A stretch of DNA of 64,000 nt from NCBI GenBank assembly GCA_014904985.1, contig MU128917.1, positions 62,001-126,000 on the forward strand, in the 5' to 3' direction. Every line of letters begins with the position of its first letter. Position 1 is the first letter of the stretch. Source of the stretch: Hydnum rufescens UP504 (Eukaryota > Basidiomycota > Agaricomycetes > Cantharellales > Hydnaceae). Of the stretch, positions 1 to 11,950 are shown one piece after another. The notes under the pieces were generated by a model. That model was not told the DNA's origin. It ran no database searches and saw nothing but the letters and a program-made list of their open reading frames with translations. The position numbers and the translations under genes were made by a program.

Positions 1-719
1 AAAGACATTAGGCAAAAGGAGGAAACGGTTGTCTCAACGAGGAATCTTGTTTATTTAACGCAGACTTCCCGCAGGCACCAAGGGTGGTCGCGTAGTAATA
101 ACTGTACACGCTTATGCAGAGTTAACATTTAAGTACAAAAGTAGTTCTTTGTTTATGGTAGGGGGCGAGGACGAGGCGCGAGTCCGGGGTGTCTAATTGT
201 GGAGTTATCGTTGGCGGTGGCAGTGCCAGAAATAAAATAAGCACCTTGCGGGGAGGTCATCCCGCTGTTCATTTGAGGCGCAGGGTGGCGGTCCCCCAGA
301 CTGTCATCCCTATAGCCTAAAGTATCCATTGTCTGTCAATTTTTGTCGAGGGGGCCGGAAGCTAATAGGGATGTTGGCCCAGCCTGAGAGGCGTTGTGGC
401 CTGTGACCGGGGCATACCCCCACAACACCCCAGCACTGACAATTTCTATCAGGATACAAACACGAGTCGTGAACCACATTCAGGCGTAGCATGGGCCAAA
501 TCCCACCGCTAGGACAACTTTTTTTCAAAGAAGAAACTTGAGCTCTGTTCCCCGGGACCGCCTTCGGTCCTCTCGCAGTTGCGGAGCGGAAATGGAACCT
601 CGTGTGACCTCTGTTTCTGGGTCAATCCAACCTCGCTGAGATGTTCCAAGGGCCTTGGAGAGTGTAGGTCTTCAAGACAAGAGGGTTCTTTTCGGTGTTC
701 GCACTGCATGAGCAAGGAC

Positions 720-1800
720 AATAGGGCCACTCATCCAAACCTATCCCTATCGCCAAATGAAATCAATGCATGTCTATTCGAGAGCTAGGGTGATGTTGAC
801 GTCGCTGGGGATGAATATTCTGTTTCCTTTGCCAGATCCTATCGCAAAACGCTCTGACACTGCCACCACCACTCATCACACCGACAGGACGCACGTCGTC
901 TGGATGCGCACCAAAGCGCCCATTGTTTGTGTGCGTTGTTCTCCAACATCCGCCCCAATATGACTAGGTTATCTGCCGAAGGATCTTTTGTAGGTCCCGG
1001 CGTCGCTGGATGGACAGACCCGGAGGGGATAAAGATTGGTAGTACTTCAATTCATACATAGAGGAACTCTCAGGTACTTAAAATTCAGCCAAGCAAGGGT
1101 AATGAATCAAGCTAATATTAGAGTTATATCAATATAGCGGCCACGAGAAGAGAGATTGTGCGATGTCTTCTTCGTCCATTCAACGAGCGACTCAGCCGTA
1201 GACTGACTCTGGTAGTTCAAGGATACAGAGAACCAAAGATCATACCGGAAGAATACATTTGCATCAGCTGAGGAGGGAATGAAATGGGCCAGGGAGACAA
1301 TACAAGACTTGTTTAAACGAGGGAATCAGTAGTACTCACAGTGCCCAGAGCAGTGTGAATTAAAATGGGGGATTTGGGCAAGATTCCAGGCGGCAGGCAG
1401 AGTCTCCCACAGTTGTCCAAGTGGAAGTACAAGATCACTTCCGGTGTCCTAAGGACGCACATTATGTGTAGGCCCAGGACGTTCAGATTATTTGGACGAT
1501 AAGGACACAGCTCCAATCTCCCCAGCCAAGATCGAGTGGGAGTTCATACGAGAAGACACATACAACAGGTGAGCATCGAACCACTTGAACGTGATTGGAG
1601 TTGCTATCCCCCCAATTAGATGAGACCAAGGTCTATTCACTGACGGGGATTACGTCGCTGCGAAAGAACAAACTGGGTGCTTCTGTTCCTCTGCCGGGCG
1701 AGCCTGGGCTCAACGAGGGAGGTATTCACGGAAAGAGTGTAATCTCCCGAAGGACCGTAAATTTCGGAGCCAGCATTCACATTTTCGAGAGGTGTTGATT
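720..1800. repeat. Older sub-repeat, first copy (three others at about 4440-5200 with 3271-3863, 7440-8540 and 10370-11950)
   Basis: Inside unit A the segment 720-1800 resembles, at clearly lower identity than A versus B, the blocks at 4440-4620, 3271-3863 and 4863-5200. Shared landmarks in order are a stretch ending ccgccgaagg, a block containing aatattagagt, a block with gttgtccaagtgga, then a ggacgttcagat block followed by a cagcc(g/a)ggatcg block. The same pair occurs in unit B. This implies an old duplication followed by the recent one. I see no coding potential in it. Confidence 0.6.
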
Positions 1801-1949
1801 TCACAGCAAGGGTCCCTCGACCTTCGGCAAATCCCGCAAGGAGATCAGGCCATCAGGCCATCTACATATTCCACCTACCACATCAGTATGAGTAGCTTGT
1901 CAGCCCTTTAATTCCTCCGTCTCCGTACTATCTTCATTACTATTTTTCC

Positions 1950-2962
1950 AGTTCTATTGCGTTGCTTGTTGCGAACGTATTCAACATAGTCCTTAACATC
2001 GCGTACCTCCTACAACTGGGGATTTACTTCAATGCCCTTGCAGACACAGATCCCGCGTTTTTACGCGTAATTGTTTATTCATTCTCTGTCTTCGATGTTT
2101 TCCACACTGGTATGTATTTATGTTTTCTTCACCACATTTTGAGAATACAGCGCTCTTATTCCCCGTCCTAGTGACGATGGCATGCCTCGGTTGGAATCTC
2201 CATGCTGAATTCCTTCGTACGTGCCCACTTCATATTCTCCACATCATACATTTACCCTGCATGCAGATCCGCAAACATTTCTGCGCCTTTACGCCACTAT
2301 ACGGTCATGGAACGCGCCAATATCTACCGTCGTATATGGTTCGTCCCCATCGCTCTCTCTGATCTCAGGGCCCAGCATAATCAATGATCTCACAATGTAT
2401 CTTACTGCTTCAGGTTTCTACGCCTTCCAGTATGCCCTCTTCTTTTCCCGTTCGAGCTCGTCGATGGACAATCCATGCAAATTTCTTATAGGATCCTACG
2501 TCTGATGGGTTCATGGAAGATCCCCTTGGTCATTGTATCACTGGTGTTGACCCAAATAGGTGAGAATCATGTAGTATTTACATCGTGTGTCCGCATAATT
2601 GACTGGGACGCACCCTGAGTGAAGCGGGGTCCATCATATGGACGTTGGGACAATGACATTGAAGTCGCCGTGCGTGCCCTCATTGCGCCTACTATTCTAT
2701 TAGGAAATATGCCATGATAATCTGATTTTCTGCTCTGTACAGAGTGGATCTAAGGGTAGGAGGTGGCATGGTGATGGCAGGTACACTGCTGTGCACGATA
2801 GGAGCCACACTGTGTTCAGCTTGTGTCCTGGTCTCTATGATCTTTTTCATTCGCAATAACCCCGTTTGGAGATCCCGGATACAGAAAGAATTGCTGGTGG
2901 ACTTCCAGCTGATCTCCGTAAGCCCACTTCACAAGGGGCCCAGTGAATGTAATTGTGGCTGA
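1950..2962 (+). pseudogene. Relic multi-span membrane protein gene, DUF6534-like (unit A copy)
   Basis: Hydrophobic exon-like pieces can be followed on the + strand. The piece at 1950-2111 encodes a TM stretch (NIVLNIAYLLQLGIYF) followed by a D-x-x-H-T-G ending. The piece at about 2440-2562 encodes a segment with GSWKIPLVIVSLVLTQI, followed by a gtgag-type donor. The piece at 2744-2920 encodes a segment with LCTIGATLCSACVLVSMIFF followed by charged residues and a gtaag donor. The order resembles the seven-TM DUF6534 proteins common in agaricomycetes. The pieces do not join into one frame, no convincing start was found, and the last intron leads to stops. I call it a relic. A heavily spliced but live gene cannot be excluded. 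Confidence 0.4.
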
Positions 2963-3863
2963 TGACGTGGATCATTAACATTCGTAGACACGCATTCATG
3001 TACCGCTGATGTCGGTCACCGCGACTGACTTGATCGGTTATCTCTTTTTGTAAGTACCGCTCTCATCTAGGCCTGTCCATACGATCCCAAGCATCGATTC
3101 ATAATAATCCGAAATCGGCACAGCCAAGATTCCATGTGTCGATTGTAATGGCCATAATCGTTGGCAAGGTATGCAGATCTCGATCATCCCAGTGGTGTCA
3201 CCCGACTAACCTACACCGCGTCACTTATCCCGCTCTCATACAGATATGGTCGAATACATTGATGCATGGATTAACCCCAATATTAGAGTCATGTCAAGGC
3301 AACAAATACTAGTGGCCCCCAGGATGAGAGAGATTGCGGGATGGTGGCACCAGATCTTTCCGCGTCAATGATTTCTTTCGCCCCTTGCATAAACTCTCAT
3401 ACGGTTGATTCGCCTCACAATCCAATCACACTTCTCTGTCCCCCATGCCCGCACGCTGGGATTCTGCGTTTGTCTCCACAGAGGGTCCAGTGATGGGAGA
3501 ACCGACTAGTAAATCTCCGTTCAACAAGTGATTCAGCTGTACATTAAGTCTCGCAAGAGGACTCCAAGGGGTACGAGGACCATAAATCTGACGTACCAGA
3601 AGAACAGATCTGTGCATAAGTTCTGAAATTAAATGGGCCAGAGAGACGATATAAGACAAGTTCAAATCATAGGACCAGCATCGCTTCGGTGCTAGACCGC
3701 CAGAAGAATTAAGACCGGAAAATTTGGCCGAGATCAAGCCCAGGGGCTGGCAGAGTCCCCCTATAGTTGTCCAAGTGGAACAGATTCACTCTATGCCGGT
3801 GTCTTAAGGTCATGCTCCATGTGCAGTCCAGGACGTTCAGATGCCTCAGATGATAAGAAACAC

Positions 3864-4053
3864 NNNNNNNNNNNNNNNNNNNNNNNNNNNNNNNNNNNNN
3901 NNNNNNNNNNNNNNNNNNNNNNNNNNNNNNNNNNNNNNNNNNNNNNNNNNNNNNNNNNNNNNNNNNNNNNNNNNNNNNNNNNNNNNNNNNNNNNNNNNNN
4001 NNNNNNNNNNNNNNNNNNNNNNNNNNNNNNNNNNNNNNNNNNNNNNNNNNNNN
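3864..4053. other. Assembly gap (190 N)
   Basis: There are 190 consecutive N. Left of the gap lies a block whose counterpart in unit B ends at about 11612. Right of it lies a block whose counterpart in unit B starts at 9987. Open frames crossing the N run (3791-4163) are meaningless. The gap marks an uncertain join in the repeat. Confidence 0.97.
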
Positions 4054-6169
4054 GTCTGAACTCCAGGCGAGGTCTCCGCGCTATTTTTATGCTCCCCAAA
4101 CATCAACCGATGTGAGTAACGAATGTGCACGGGACGGTGTGGAGGGTGCTGATAGCCATGCAATAACCACGCATTAGTTGGAAACTATTGAGTTTGCACA
4201 GCGACGACAGCGCAGCAATTCGCCAGTCAGGGACCACGAAGTGAGCATGGAGTTCGCGGATATGGGAGGATCTGGGGTGGATCTGTTATCTCTACCGTCG
4301 GACTTGAACAAGTGAGAGGACGGAAAGAAGGCCAGGGAGAAATGTTACTGACATTGATTGGTAGGACTTATCGTCCATGCGAGTATCCCCGGATGGAGAA
4401 GATGATGGCGAGGTGGAAGATGGCCGTGAGTCATTCACACGGCTGGATATGAAGATGAGGAATGTGATGTTGACATTCTGCCACCCACCAGACGCTATGT
4501 ACGTTCGCTTAGGCGAACAAACCAAACAACGGAAGGGGCGGGGACCGCCAAGGGCAGCGCTCATCCGGCCCATATGAATTAGTATCCGCCGAAGGGTCTG
4601 TTTTGTGGCGTCCGTCCCTGGGCAGCCCGACTCAGATCTGAAGGTGGTGGTGGGAGAAGATTGGGGGAGGTGGATTCCAAAACCTGTATATATCTGTAAC
4701 CATCACTATGCAAATTTCGCATAAATGTCTCGGCAAGGAATCCGAGGTGTAGGCGTTTAGGAAACTAGGAAAGTGAAGGCGGGTCTACTATTCCACTTAC
4801 CCTCTTCCTTTCTGTGGAGGCAGGTACTATAAGGCTAATCGGAATTGTTTAATCTCTCCTCTTGACTCCAATCCTCCCCAGCCGGGATCGGGTGAGAGTT
4901 CGTGCGAAGTCAAGAGGACGTATATAACGCAACATCAAACCATTTGAATCCTATAGTTGCGGCACCTCGCACGCCTTTTGAGTAAAGGAATCTGAGGTCT
5001 ATTCGCTCTAGGGCGATGACTACGTCCTTACGGGAGACCAGACTCGGAACTTCTGTTCCTCTGTCAGGCTGGGACCGGGTTCATGTGGAACGGGCGAGGC
5101 ATTCATAGCAACATCAGAATCCCTGAACGGTCGTAAATCTTGCGGGCGGTTCTCAGGTGCACTATCTTGAGGAATCAATGTTGATTCACGGAAAGAGTCG
5201 CTGGGCAATGACGCTTGAGGAAACCTTGGGTAAACGAGATACTGTAACTGCCTGGCAATCGATCATATTAGTCGCGCCCAAGGCAATGTTACTTGAAACA
5301 CATTAGGCAATGAGTAATAAATGATTCGTAGGCAGCAGGTCACTCACACTCCAACGAAAATACGAGGATAGAGGATCTACTGTCCTCGTAAAACGGCAGT
5401 AAATAGATGACTTGTGCTGAACGGGACTTGCGGTGTCCGAATAAAATTCCGAAGTTCGCAAACAGAGAGGTCAAAATTCCCGATTATGGTGAAAGACTCG
5501 ATACGAACCCACGGATACCCAAGAAAACAAGTGATATTGCGAAGAATACTCAAATATGGGGCGAAGAAGGGAGTAAGTGGAGGTTTAGTGGCGCAGGGGC
5601 CATTGCTCACATCACGCTCAATGTATGTGCATGGGAGGCATGAACACAATGGAAAATGGGCGGAGAAGTGGCCTACCGGGGACCGTTCCAGTCTGTAAAG
5701 GCCATTGCGAGAAGAATGTAGTGAGGGAAAGGAACAGGGGTGGATGGCTTTGCTATGTTCGCGGGGAGGTGCACAAGGTAAGAGAAGATCCGTATCAGGA
5801 GCACTAGATCCAAACAGAGAGAGACTTAGAGACCTTTCGGACAATGATCTTCTAGGAAGGCGAGCACCAATGGGGGAACTCTACTTATCACACACGCAGC
5901 TGGAGACGGTGAGTCCGCAAGCGACGGAGTCTAGCAATGTACAGTAGTCTCGCAACCAGACAGAAGCTCGAGACTAGGAGAGAGGCACTGCATCCAATCT
6001 ACCAGAATAGTGGCCGCCAGCCGTGTCCGGCGGACGGAACCCGGACATAAGGCAGGTAATTGACGGATTTAAAAGACACTAGGCAAAAGGAGTGAGGGAA
6101 ACAGATGTCCACAGCAAGGAGCAAGTAACGCAGGCTGCCCACAGGCCGAGAGTGGTCGCGTGCTAATAA

Positions 6170-6538
6170 CTGTATGTTGAGTGAGCGGATACGGAAGCGG
6201 CCGGGTGCGACGTCGGAGACAAGCGCGACGCCTGAGAGACTATGCCGACGACCTCTACCTTTTAGATCTCGCAGCCAGGTTTCACCGGCGATCTTTTACC
6301 TCTTTGCTTGCTGGCACCACCGGCAGTCCGACATCTTTTACTTCACCTTATTCCTTTTTTTCATGTGTTCTCTGACCTCCTATAAAAGACGGGCTCGGGC
6401 CACAAAAGTATCAAACTTCTCTGTGTTCTTCCCGTTGTTGCCTCTATTCACCAGGCTCACCAATCTCTCAAATTCATCCTCACCCGCTTAGTAATCAGGG
6501 GGTGTTCTCGCTCGAATACCGTAACCCTCACTGCTGTA
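6170..6538. mobile_element. Non-autonomous DNA-transposon-like insertion (about 360 bp), present only in unit B
   Basis: Unit A reads taataactgtacacgctt across this point. Unit B is interrupted after taataactgta and resumes with ctgtacacactt at 6534, so about 5-6 bases (ctgta) are repeated at both edges like a target-site duplication. The inner ends are imperfect inverted repeats: the left end reads gagtgagcggatacgg (6179-6194), and the right end reverse-complements to cagtgagggttacgg. The CAGTG-type end recalls hAT-like elements, but the duplicated target is shorter than the usual 8 bp. There is no transposase. Short open frames inside are not recognisable. Confidence 0.6.
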
Positions 6539-6897
6539 CACACTTATGCAGAGTTAATGTTTAAGTACAAAAGTAGTTCTTTGTTTATAGTAGGGGGCGA
6601 GGACGAGGCGCGAGTCCGGGGGTGCTAATTGTGGAGTTATCTTTGGCCGTGGCAGTCTGGACAGCCAGAAATAAAATAAGTACTTTGGGGGCTGTTCATT
6701 TGAGGCGCAGGGTGGTTGTCCCCCAGAATTTCATCCCTATAGCCTAGGGTATCCATTGTCTGTCAATGTTTGTCGAGGGGGCCGGAAGCCAATAGGAATG
6801 TTGGCCCAGCCTGAGAGGCATTGTGGCCTGTGACTGGGGCATACTCCCACAACACCCCAGCACAATTTCTATCTGGATGAAAACACGAGTCGTGAAC

Positions 6898-7206
6898 CAG
6901 CTGTTGGAATTGGGGATGGGCGAATTCTAACGCTCATCGCTTAGTCAGCGTATCCTTCTAGATAGTTCGTGGCATGTACCGAAGTTCCCTCTAGCTTGCT
7001 TCAAACGCTCTATCTTTCTTCTTGTTGTGCGAATCTAAGTGGCTCCGTACCGATTCTTCAACAGAATGCCCTGCGAACCTTGTCGTTTCCTAAGTCGTCA
7101 TCACGGTCGGGGTGGGCAAACAGAGTTGACATCGGGCTGACCCGTCCACAGTTACTTCGGATGCCTTGGAAGTCTCAAAAAAGGAGGATTAGAAAAGCGG
7201 GAGAGT
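6898..7206. mobile_element. Insertion of about 310 bp in unit B, possible LTR fragment
   Basis: Unit A reads gtcgtgaaccacattcaggcgtagcatggg. In unit B the matching flanks (gtcgtgaacca at about 6888 and gtagcatggg at 7206) are separated by about 300 unrelated bases. The inserted block begins (g)ctgttggaattgggg, and TGTTGGAAT is a common start of Copia-type LTRs. I could not define a clean CA end or a target duplication, so a solo LTR is only a suggestion. The longest frame inside (6969-7208) is not recognisable. Confidence 0.4.
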
Positions 7207-8679
7207 AGCATGGGCCAAATCCCACTGCTAGGACATATTTTTTTCAAAGAAGAACCTTGAACTCTGTTCCCAGGGACCGCCTTAGGTCTTCTCGCAATTG
7301 CGGAGCGGAAATCGAACCTTATGTGACCTCTGTTTCTAACTCAATCCAACCTCGCTGAGATGTTCCAAGGGCCTTGGAGAGTGTAGGTCTTCAAGACAAG
7401 AGGGTTCTTTTCGGTGTTCGCACTACATGAGCAAGGGCAATAGGGCCACTCATCCAAACCTATTCCTATCGCCAAATGAAATCAATGCATGTCCATTCGA
7501 GAACTAGGATGATGTTTACGTCGCTGCGGAGGAATATTCTGTTTCCTCGCCAGATCCTATCGCAAAACGCTCTGACACTGTCACCACCGCAACGTCCGCC
7601 ACTACCACCACTCATCACACCGACAAAACGCACGTCGTCTGGATGCGCACCAAAGCGCGCATCATCTGTGCGTGTTGTGCGTGTTGTTCTCCAACATTCG
7701 CCCCAATCTGACTAGGTCATCTGCCGAAGGATCTTTTTGTGTTCCGTCGCTGGGTGGACAGACCCGGAAGGGATAAAGATTGGTACTTCAATTCATACAT
7801 ACAGGGGACTCTCAGGTACTTAAAATTCACCCAAGCAAGGGTAATGAATCGAGCCAATATTAGAGTTATATATAAGAGATTGCACGATGTCTTCTTCGTC
7901 TATTCAGCGAGCGACTCAGCCGTACACTGACTCTCATAGTTCAACGATACAGAAGCCCATAGATCTTACCGGAAGAAAACATTTCCATAAGCTCAGGAAG
8001 GAATGAAGTGGGCCAAAGAGACCTGTTTAAACGAGGGAATCAGTAGCGCACACAGTGCCCAGAGCAGTGTGAATTAAAATGGGGGATTTGGGCAAGATTC
8101 CAGGTGGCAGGCAGTCTCCCATAGTTGTCCGAGTGGAAGTACAAGACCACTCCCGGTGTCCTAAGGACGCACATTATGTGGGGGCCCAGGACGTTCAGAT
8201 TATTTGGACGATAAGGACATAGCTCCAATCTCCCCAGCCAAGATCGAGTGGGAGTTCATAGGAAGTTAAGAGGACACATACAACAGGTGAGCATCAAACC
8301 ACTTGAACCTGATTGGAGTTGCTATCCCCCCAGTATGTATTTGATTAGATGAGGCCAAGGTCTATTCACTGACGGGGATTATGTCGCTGCGAAAGAACAG
8401 ACTGGGTGCTTCTGTTCCTCTGCCAGGCGAGCCTGGGCTCAACGAGGGAGATATTCACGGAAAGAGTGTAATCTCTCGAAAGACAGTAAATTTCGGAGCC
8501 AGTATTTACATTTTCGACAGGTGGGGATTTCACAGCAAGAGTCTCTCGACTTTCGGCAAATCCCGCAAGGAGATCAGGCCATCTACATATTCCACCTAAC
8601 TCACCACATCAGTATGAGTGGCTTGTCAGTGCTTTAATTCCTCCCCCTCCGCACTATCCTCACTATTCCCCCAGTGTCA

Positions 8680-9689
8680 TCGCGTTTCTTGTTGCCAATG
8701 TATTGAACATAGTCCTAAACAGCGTGTACCTCCTACAGCTGGGGATTTACTTCAATGCCCTTGCAGACACAGATCCCGCGTTTTTACGCGTGATTGTTTA
8801 TTCATTTTCTGTCTTCGATGTTTTCCACACTGGTATCCATTTATGTTTCCTTCACCACATTTTGAGAATAAAGCGCCCTTATTCCCCGTCCTCCCTAGTG
8901 ATAATGGCATGCCTCGGTTGGAACCTCCATGCTGAATTCCTTCGTACGTGCCCACTTCATATTCTCCACATCATACATTTACCCTGCATGTAGATCCACA
9001 AACATTTCTGCGCCTTTACGCCACTATACGGTCATGGAACGCGCCAATATCTGCCGTTGTCTATGGTCCGTCTCTATCGCTCTCTCCGATCTCAGGGTGC
9101 TGTATAATCAATTATCTCACAATGTGTCTTACTGCTTCAGGTTTCTACGCCTTCCAGTATGCCCTCTTGTTTTCCGGTTTGAGTTCGTCGATGGACAATC
9201 CATGCAAATTTCTTACAGGATCCTACATCTGACGGGTTCATGGAAGATCCCCTTGGTCATTGTATCACTGGTGCTGACCCAAATAGGTGAGAATCATATA
9301 GTATTTACATCGCGTGTCCCCATAATTGACTGGGACGCACCTGAGTGAAGCGGGGTCCATCATATGGACCGTTGGGACAATGACAGTAAAATCGCCATTC
9401 GTGCCCTCATCGTGCCTACTATTCTATTAGGAAATATGCCATGATGACCTGATTTTCTGCTCTGTACAGTGTGGATCTAAGGGTAGGAAGTGGCATAGTG
9501 ATGGCAGGTACACTGCTGTGCACGATAGGAGCCACATTGTGTTCAGCTTGTGTCCTGGTCTCTATGATCTTTTTCATTCGCAGTAACCCCGTTTGGAGGT
9601 CCCGGATACAGAAAGAATTGCTGGTGGACTTCCAGCTGATCTCCGTAAGCCCACTTCACAAGGGGCCAAATGATTGCAATTGTGGCTGA
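8680..9689 (+). pseudogene. Relic multi-span membrane protein gene, DUF6534-like (unit B copy)
   Basis: This is the counterpart of the relic at 1950-2962, with the same hydrophobic pieces in the same order (8703-8840, about 9160-9289, 9471-9650) and the same splice-like flanks. A TAG appears in the middle piece at about 8991, where unit A has CAG, so the two copies differ in detail. Substitutions in the hydrophobic pieces are often conservative, so the gene may have been functional until near the time of duplication. No intact open frame is present. Confidence 0.4.
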
Positions 9690-10369
9690 CGACGCATGGA
9701 TCATAGACACGCATTCATGTACCGCTGATGTTGGTCACCACGACTGACTTGATCGGTTATCTCTTCTTTGTAAGTACCGCTCTGATCTGGGCCCGTCCAT
9801 GCGATCCCAAGCATCGATTCATAATCCGAAATCGGCACAGCCAAGATTCCATGTGTCGATTGTAATGGCCATAATCGTTGGCAAGGTATGTAGATCTCGA
9901 TCATCCCAGTGGTGTCACCCGACTAACCTACACCGCGTCACTTATCCCGCTCTCATATAGATATGGTCGAATACATTGATGCATGGTCTGAACTCCAGGC
10001 GAGGTCTCCGCGCTATTTTTTATGCTCCCCAAACATCAACCGATGTGAGTAACGAATGTGCACGGGACGTGGTGAAGGGTGCTGATAGCCATGCAATAAC
10101 CACGCATTAGTTGGAAACTATTGAGTTTGCACAGCGACGACAGCGCAGGAATTCGCCAGTCAGGGACCACGAAGTGAGCATGGAGTTCGCGGATATGGGA
10201 GGATCTGGGGGTGGATCTGTTATCTCTACCGTCGGACTTGAACAAGTGAGAGGACGGAAAGAAGGCCGGGGAGAAATGTTACTGACATTAGTTGGTAGGA
10301 CTTATCGTCCATGCGAGTATCCCCGGATGGAGAAGATGATGGCGAGGTGGAAGATGGCCGTGAGTCATT

Positions 10370-11950
10370 CGCATGGCAGGATATGAGGATGAGGAATGTG
10401 ATGTTGACATTCTGCCATCCACCAGACGCCATATACGTTCGCTTAGGCGAACAACCAAACACTGCGAGGGGCGGGGACCGCCAAGGCGGCGCTCATCCGC
10501 CCCAACATGAATAGTTATCCGCCGAAGGGTCTGTTTCATGGCGTCCGTCCCTGGGCAGCCCGACTCAGATCTGAAGGTGGTGGTGGGAGAGGATTGGGGG
10601 AGGTGGATTCCAAGACCTGTATATATCTGTAACCATCACTATGCAAATTTCGCATAAATGTCTCGGCAAGGAATCCGAGGTGTAGCGTTTAGGAAACTAG
10701 GAAAGTGAAGGCCGGGTCCACTATTCCACTTACCCTCCTTCCTTTGTGTGGAGGCAGGTACTGTACTATAAGGCCAATTGGAATTGTTTATAACCACTGA
10801 GTACTGCTCCTGTCAGCCTTTCCTTGCATTCCAAAGTGCGCTGAAGTATACAACAGGCCTGGTACTGCAAACACTAGTACTAAGGGCACTTTAACCTTGA
10901 TGTTGCCTAGATACATGAGGTGGATGGATGGTAAGGACGTCCAAAATGGTGGGTCCATCCTTTCTCACATAGGGAGAACTATCAGGTAAATACGGCCAAG
11001 GGTAACGAATTAACCCAATATTAGAGTCATGTCAAGGTAACAATACTGTGGCCCCCAGGATGAGAGAGATTGCGGGATAGTGGCGCCAGATCTTCCGCGT
11101 CAATGATCTTCTTCGCCCCGTTGTATAAACTCTCACACGGCTGATCCGCGTCTCACAATCCAATCACACCTTCCACTGTCCCCACATGCTACGCATGCTG
11201 GGATCCTGCGGTGTCTTCCACAGAGGATCCAGTGATGGGAAAACCGACCACTAAATCTCCATTCAACGAATGATTCAGCTATACATTAAGTCTCGCAAAG
11301 AGGACTCCAAGGGTACAGAGGATCATGATATCTGACGTACCAGAAGAACAGATCTGTGCATAAGTCCGAAAGGAATTAAATAGGCTAGAGAGATGATATA
11401 AGGCAAGTTCAAATGATAGGACCAGCATCGCTCGTGCTGGCCAGACCGCCAGAAGAATTAAGACTGGAAAATTTGGGCTGAGATCAAGCCCAGGGAGCTC
11501 GCAGAATCTCCCATAGTTGTCCAAGTGGAGTACAGATTCGCTCTAAGCGGTGTCCGAAGGTCATACTCCACGTGCAGTCCAGAACGTTCAGATGCCTCCG
11601 ATGATAAGGACACGGCTCTGATCCTCCCAGCTGGGATCGGGTAAGGGTTCGTACAAAGTCGAGAGGACGTATACAACACAACATCAAACCAATTGCCATT
11701 TGAACCCGATAGTTGCGGTCCCCTTGGCATGCCTTTTGAGTAGAGGAGATCGAGGTCTATTCGCCTAAGGACGATGACTACATCCTTACGGAAGACCAGG
11801 CTTGGAGCTTCTGTGTCTGGTCAGGCTGGGCCTGGGTTAATAGCGAGGCATTCATAGCAACATCAGAATCCCCTGAATGGTCGTAAATCTTGGGGGCGGT
11901 TCTCAGGTGCACTATCTTGAGGAATCAATCTGATTCACGGAAAGAGTCGC
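10370..11950. repeat. Older sub-repeat, unit B second copy (most complete)
   Basis: Unit B keeps this sub-repeat contiguous: 10370-10560 (counterpart of about 787-1010), 10921-11010 (counterpart of about 1020-1100, absent from unit A's second copy), 11013-11612 and 11617-11950. It gives the best reference for the original order and suggests that the second copy in unit A is rearranged or misassembled around the N run. Confidence 0.55.

Larger units (their letters stand above)
1..5973. repeat. Tandem repeat unit A (about 6 kb, continues left of the window)
   Basis: Seen directly: base 1 onward matches base 6071 onward, and the match continues in the same order to about 5973 versus 12712, with a few percent substitutions and small indels. 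For example, the aaagac(a/c)ttaggcaaaagga-type start at 1 recurs at 6071, and the segment at 5811-5900 recurs at 12544-12640. The unit contains a decayed multi-span membrane-protein gene, two older sub-repeats and an assembly gap. Reading frames in this unit are short and are interrupted alike in both units, so I see no intact gene. About 100 bases (5974-6070) separate A from B. Confidence 0.85.

Noticed and set aside
3791..4163. Open frames of about 100 codons on both strands across the N run
   Set aside because: Most of their length is N; they are artefacts of the gap.
5377..5844. 155-codon minus-strand open frame in unit A with a partial counterpart at 12242-12932
   Set aside because: No recognisable domain, the counterpart frame is broken differently, and the opposite strand is open as well. 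A chance frame in the repeat is more likely.
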